From contig JALLPB010000184.1 of NCBI GenBank assembly GCA_036939975.1, positions 1 through 20,978 of the forward strand: 20,978 bases of DNA, in the 5' to 3' direction. Under the pieces are notes generated by a model. It saw only the letters and a program-made list of their open reading frames with translations. It ran no database searches and was not told where the DNA came from. A program made the position numbers and the translations under genes. The stretch is from Cyclostephanos tholiformis (Eukaryota > Bacillariophyta > Thalassiosirophyceae > Thalassiosirales > Thalassiosiraceae). This document shows positions 16,988 to 20,978 of this stretch, piece after piece (the stretch's first letter is position 1; each line of letters opens with the position of its first letter).

Positions 16988-18571
16988 ATGGATACCATCG
17001 TCCCATTCGACAATGTTGTTGACTACCTCTGCAATCCCCCTAGTGTGCACCCAAGACCAGATTTTACGATACTCCGGGCCCAAAAATGCACCTCATCAAA
17101 GCCCTTAAATTCTTTGAATGCCCCCAGAGCGCCCTCCATGGATGGTCGGGCCTAGCAATGGCACCAGCTGTGTACATGCCCTGGAGCCCACGCTGTTCTT
17201 TGTGCCCACCGACCCGGGTGCAGCCCCGGTATACACACCCTTCATGACGCCAGCGGCCATCAAGATGATTGATGCAACATTCGAGCATGAGAAGAACTAC
17301 TTCAAGTCCTTCAAAAATGTCTACCGTGCATGCTTCCGCATGCTTGATGAGTTGGTCCCTAACCAATTCAAAGTGTCCAACTCTCCAGCACTACTGGGAT
17401 GGAATACGACAATGTCCATCAAGTACATCCTTACCCAAATGGAATCATCAAATGGTAAGCCTTCTACCACGATGCTATACGCCAATGACACATTGTTCAA
17501 AAGTCCTATTGGGGCCAGCAATGCACCAGAGATCCTGTTCTACAGGATGGAAAAATGCCAGGAGATCATGACACTGGGTAACCTTGCATATACCCCTGAA
17601 CAAGTCATCGCAAACACTGTCCGGGTATTCACGGCGGCATGACTCTTTGCCACGTGAGAATTCGAGACATGGGATGCTGTGGCGGATAAGTCATACCCTG
17701 CCCTCAAGACATTTTTCCATGAGGCATACAAGAGGAAGCTTAATAATTTGGACCCCCAGAAGATGTCATTGGCATAGGGGTACACTCAAACCCACAACAT
17801 GTACAATGTGTTTGGGGTAGATGACACTGATACCAACACGGTGGAATCCACAACTACACAGATCGTGGCTACAGCTACAGGCATGATGACGACAGCATCC
17901 AGCACATTGGGAGGCACCCTGGCAACAAGCGGGATGCACCCAGGACTTATTGCAGCCATCAGTCAAAGCATTGTGCCGGCTTTTAATCAAGTTATGCAAA
18001 ACCAGACTGTCCTTCAAAACCAGATCACAGCAATGACCTTAGCCCAGCGGCCCCCAGCCAGCATGCCAGTCCTGCAGGCATACGCACAGCCCCCCATCCA
18101 TCAGGTCGCATTCACCATGCAACAGCCATACTAACCCAGGGTGCAGGAGCAACATTACCACCAAACAAATGCATACAAACAAGAAAACTTGACCTTTGTC
18201 CAAGGAGGGCATGGTGGTGGTCAAGGATGGGGACAGGGCAGCAGCAGTAGGGGATGCCAGCGTTGCCCTGCATTTGTGACAATGGTATGCAATCAGGCAG
18301 CAGAAGGCATCTTTACACCACCCATCAATATGGAGGCTCGGGTCCTTTTGCCCCAATGATTCCAACCCAGTTGGGAAATGCACCATCACCAATCAAACGT
18401 TATGCAAATTGGCCCACATGTTTCTCATCTGGGTTCGATGTGGCAGATGGGCACACATCGGCAATGTGTCCCATTGAATGGCACAAGCTAAACCACCCAA
18501 CAACATACGGCCTGTGCATGAAGGGGCAGCACAAAACTCAGTTTCTGGCGGCAACATTCCCCCCCATGTGA
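16988..18571 (+). pseudogene. Decayed Copia-type gag
   Basis: Gag-like protein starts at ATG 16988. Two frameshifts lie between 17085 and 17200: CPQSALHGWSGLAMAP is read in one frame, then LEPTLFFVPTDPGAAP in the next. A long readable block continues from 17118, including KNVYRACFRMLDE, FKVSNSPALLGW, LFYRMEKCQEI and the conserved YPALKTFFHEAYKRKL. In-frame stops interrupt it at 17640-17642, 17655-17657, 17775-17777 and 18132-18134, and a further frame change occurs near 18255-18300. The C-terminal part shows a zinc-knuckle-like Cys/His cluster (CFSSGFDVADGHTSAMC). The block resembles gag of diatom Copia elements from memory. It is not functional as it stands. Confidence 0.75.
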
Positions 18572-19279
18572 CAGTTAGGGGCGGAGGATGATATAGCACA
18601 TAAATGTAACAATTTAGTTTCTGCTCCTCTGGACCCCATCACATTGCCTTTAGTATGTAATGTCATCATCAATGATGATGTCACCGTTGTAACGTCTAAT
18701 GTGACACCCAATACATTTTCTAGTGAGCTAGCCGGTTTCACTCCTCATTTGTATGAAATTGCGATTGATGATGCACAAGGCATTGTGGACACAGGTACCA
18801 CGTCCATTTTCATTAAGGAAGGTGTGCCATGTCATAAGAAAACCATGGCAACTAAACCAATCATTGTGAATCTCCCAGATGGTCACCAATTCAAATCCAC
18901 GCACATGTATGAGGTCATGGTGCCAGGATTATCACACCCGCTTCAAGGGCACATCATCCCAAAACTGGCAATTGCATCACTATTTGGCATATGGCCATTA
19001 TGCAATGCACGATGTAAGGTCATCTTCCACAATGATAGAGTAGAAGTTTAGTATGATAACAAACTTATTTTAATGGGACCATGTAATATCATGTCCACCA
19101 AATTATGGACACTTTCATTCACCAATCACATCGATACAACGAAGTCCCACACAGGACTCCAACCAACTAGCCCCACGCTTCAGGATTATGCAGGGTTCAC
19201 ACATTCTGTGAAAACCCGTATGAATGTAGTCCACTTTGCCCACCAATCCCCAAAGCAATCAACCAATAAAAAAGTATGA
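18572..19279 (+). pseudogene. Decayed Copia-type protease and start of the GAG-pre-integrase region
   Basis: The frame continues directly from gag past a TGA at 18569-18571. An aspartic protease active-site motif IVDTGTTSIFI is encoded near 18784-18816, followed by NLPDGHQFKSTHMYEV, the CKVIF segment and a TAG at 19049-19051. After that the same frame reads NKLILMGPCN and MSTKLWTLSF, as in the protease-to-pre-integrase junction of Copia polyproteins, then RMNVVHFAHQSPKQST. It ends at the TGA 19277-19279. No integrase, reverse transcriptase or RNase H follows, so the element is truncated here or interrupted by the next coding sequence. Confidence 0.72.
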
Positions 19280-20224
19280 AAGGTGAAATACATAATGCCA
19301 ATGATTGGACAGGTGAGGAAGCTAACCTGGCAGATAGAATTACTGAATTTTGTAAGGAATTTTTGTTTTCTTTGGGACGATGGACAGACCCCGACGTACC
19401 CACGGAATGAGGGAAGCTCATTCCATTTGGGCTCGACAGCACCATGGCCCTGCTGATTGCCGGGTTAGCATAGTAGTTTTCTAAGCAGCAAGTGGCTGTC
19501 CACACCAAGGGAAGGAAAAGCAAATTTTCCCCTGCGTCTAACGGAAGCGCGGGCAAAACATCAAATAATACTGGGGGGAAACAGCGACGTTGAAGGCAGC
19601 GCAAACAAAATTCGGTAAAACCCCCTTGCCTCTTCGGCGCCGAACCCACTTTAGCAGGACCCAACTTCGCCGCCGCCACCTCCATCGCGAAGAACTCCGG
19701 CGTCGGCACTCCAAAGCAGCTCATCGAGTGGCGGTGGCACAACGCGCCCTATCTCGCCTCGGGCCAGGCACCGTGGTACCGCTACATCCTGTCTGGGAAG
19801 CACTATTTCGATCGATACAAGTTTCCCCCTGAGGGATACAGACGCGTCGTGGGTGACAACGGAGATTGGTCAACGGGCACTGAAGAATAAAAGTCCAACC
19901 AAAATAGGCAAACAACGAACAAGAGCACCAAAAAATGAGCAATTTCCTGCGAGGATTTGGCAGGACAGTCGGGCTCACCAACGACACCGGGGACGACAAC
20001 ATTTGCCGCACAGGCAGCTATGTTGAGGTCAATTTTCTCCAGGGGGCAAACATGCACGGACGTGCACCGCGAGATGCGGAGGGGGATGGGGGCCGAATCC
20101 CCCAGAGAACTCGCCGGACCACGGCAAGGCAAAATTCCTGCGGAAATCCAGAACATCGACAACAACGACGGCATCAGAAGCCAGGTCACAGGCTCAATCC
20201 TGGGCCTCGGGGGGGCGGGGGGGG
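19276..20224 (+). pseudogene. 5' part of an unidentified long coding sequence, broken by stops
   Basis: One frame starting at ATG 19276 (in-frame TAA 9 nt upstream) reads protein-like sequence for more than 300 codons. It is interrupted by TGA 19408, TAG-TAG 19471-19476, TGA 19591, TAA 19888 and TGA 19936. Segments include WTGEEANLADRITEFCKEF, LIPFGLDSTMALLIAGLA, a basic arm near 19555-19610 (GGKQRR, RQRKQN) and an aromatic-rich block near 19720-19810 (WRWHNAPYLASGQAPWYRY). A Ser/Thr/Arg-rich part follows (19960-20200). Codon use is GC-richer than in the Copia remnant next door. I recognise no catalytic domain. If the TAA at 19888 is a true stop, the locus would instead be two adjacent genes. 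Confidence 0.5.
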
Positions 20225-20978
20225 GGCATTGTAGAAGAACGGGGAGGCAACTACAACGAACCACATGCACAGCACCAACCAACGCGAAGGGGGCCAGGGG
20301 GGGGAATTGCGGCAAGAATTGCCCAAATCAAAAACCGCAACGACGATGTTCTCATCGAACGCGAACTAGAGTGGCAAGCAAAAGCCAAAGGCAACAACCA
20401 AGCGGCAATGGCTTTCAAAGAATCAACGATCAGCCAAAACTCGTTCCGGGCCTTTGCGTTCATGAAGGGAAAGTCACCGGCGGTCCACGTGGTTCATTCG
20501 ATTGGGCAATTTTTTGGACTCTCGGGTCTTGCCGTTGACGTCCAGGGAAAATTCATCGGGTTCATCGGCGACAGGGGCAACGGACGATACCCAATGCCAA
20601 TCATCTTCCCACAAAATAACGCGTGGACATGGACAAACGTGACCTACCTAAATGATACCGCAGCATTCACATGGCATTATGAGGACGAGGGCAACAGCAA
20701 ACGACTTTGGAACACAGGGATCAACGATGCCGAGCTCCTTACCAGCGTTGACCTCCCGCGAATGCTCGCTCTGCCTACATGCGTTGCCGAGTTTGTCATT
20801 ACACAAGAGGGGGGATGCCTCCCACACGCGATCCAAAAGTTTGTCAAAGAGAAAATCGATGGCGGGGAGACACAGGTGGCAGGCCATAAATGGCAGCTCC
20901 TACTCAACTGGTGTGTGGCCGCGTCGCAGGAAAAGGACGGAGCAAGCCTCCTTCAATTGGGAGCACCAGAGCCCGCAC
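20225..20978 (+). CDS. Open 251-codon frame running off the window (3' continuation of the same element), unknown family
   Basis: After a G7-C-G10 tract (20209-20226) the protein-like reading shifts by one base. From there to the right edge there is no stop. It reads a Gly/Arg-rich linker, a charged helix (AQIKNRNDDVLIERELEW), then a folded-looking domain: SPAVHVVHSIGQFFGLSG, VDVQGKFIGFIGDRGNGRY, NNAWTWTNVTYLNDTAAF, VDLPRMLALPTCVAEFV, HKWQLLLNWCVAASQ. The first Met after the shift is at 20408. It is incomplete at its 3' end. I associate this style of sequence, from memory and without proof, with multi-copy hypothetical proteins of centric diatom genomes. Function is unknown, and a mobile-element protein is the best guess given its position. 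Confidence 0.6.

Noticed and set aside
17640..19938. In-frame stops as evidence of C-to-T mutation (RIP or methyl-cytosine decay)
   Set aside because: Every stop codon can be derived from CAA, CAG or CGA by C-to-T change, so the observation is not diagnostic. A substitution comparison with intact copies would be needed.
19935..20234. 99-codon frame starting ATG at 19935
   Set aside because: It is a shadow. The adjacent frame (continuing from 19276) has more protein-like sequence and connects to the open downstream frame.

Overview
The window looks like nuclear DNA of a photosynthetic stramenopile, most likely a centric diatom. The main reasons are spliced genes with short GT-AG introns (74-271 nt), a Copia-type gag/protease remnant of the kind I associate with diatom genomes, and N-terminal motifs resembling the diatom ASAFAP plastid signal on two neighbouring proteins. 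This is inference from sequence reading alone; another stramenopile or alga is possible.

Layout. 1-2250 is AT-rich and gene-poor: a 9-bp minisatellite at the left edge, a ~95-bp tandem array (901-1230) and a small fold-back MITE-like element (1878-2062). 2251-6760 is a GC-richer divergent gene pair: a zinc-ribbon/SDR oxidoreductase with an unusual charged N-terminus (minus, 2 exons) and an amino acid/auxin permease family transporter (plus, 4 exons), with start codons 155 bp apart. 6761-9283 is AT-rich with only coding-like fragments. 9284-13690 is a second compact island: a Nudix hydrolase of the IPP-isomerase-like type (minus, 1 exon), divergent from an NDR/LATS-type AGC kinase (plus, 4 exons). 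The kinase converges tail-to-tail with a patatin-like phospholipase (minus, 2 exons). 13691-16648 has no convincing gene but is rich in perfect inverted repeats and in a satellite-like field of ATGCATTTG motifs.

From about 16649 to the end the window is mobile-element territory. It holds a probable 5' LTR and a decayed Copia gag-protease that is cut off near 19279. A different, GC-richer coding sequence then starts with an ATG overlapping the last stop of the Copia frame and runs off the right edge. That second coding sequence contains a completely open frame of more than 250 codons without a complete ORF in the window, and I do not recognise a catalytic domain in it.

The five host genes do not form an operon-like pathway. 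They are ordinary single genes (transport, lipid hydrolysis, signalling, nucleotide/isoprenoid diphosphate housekeeping, an orphan oxidoreductase) packed in two islands between repeat-rich spacers. All gene models were built by hand from splice-site consensus, frame continuity and remembered family motifs; no alignment could be run.
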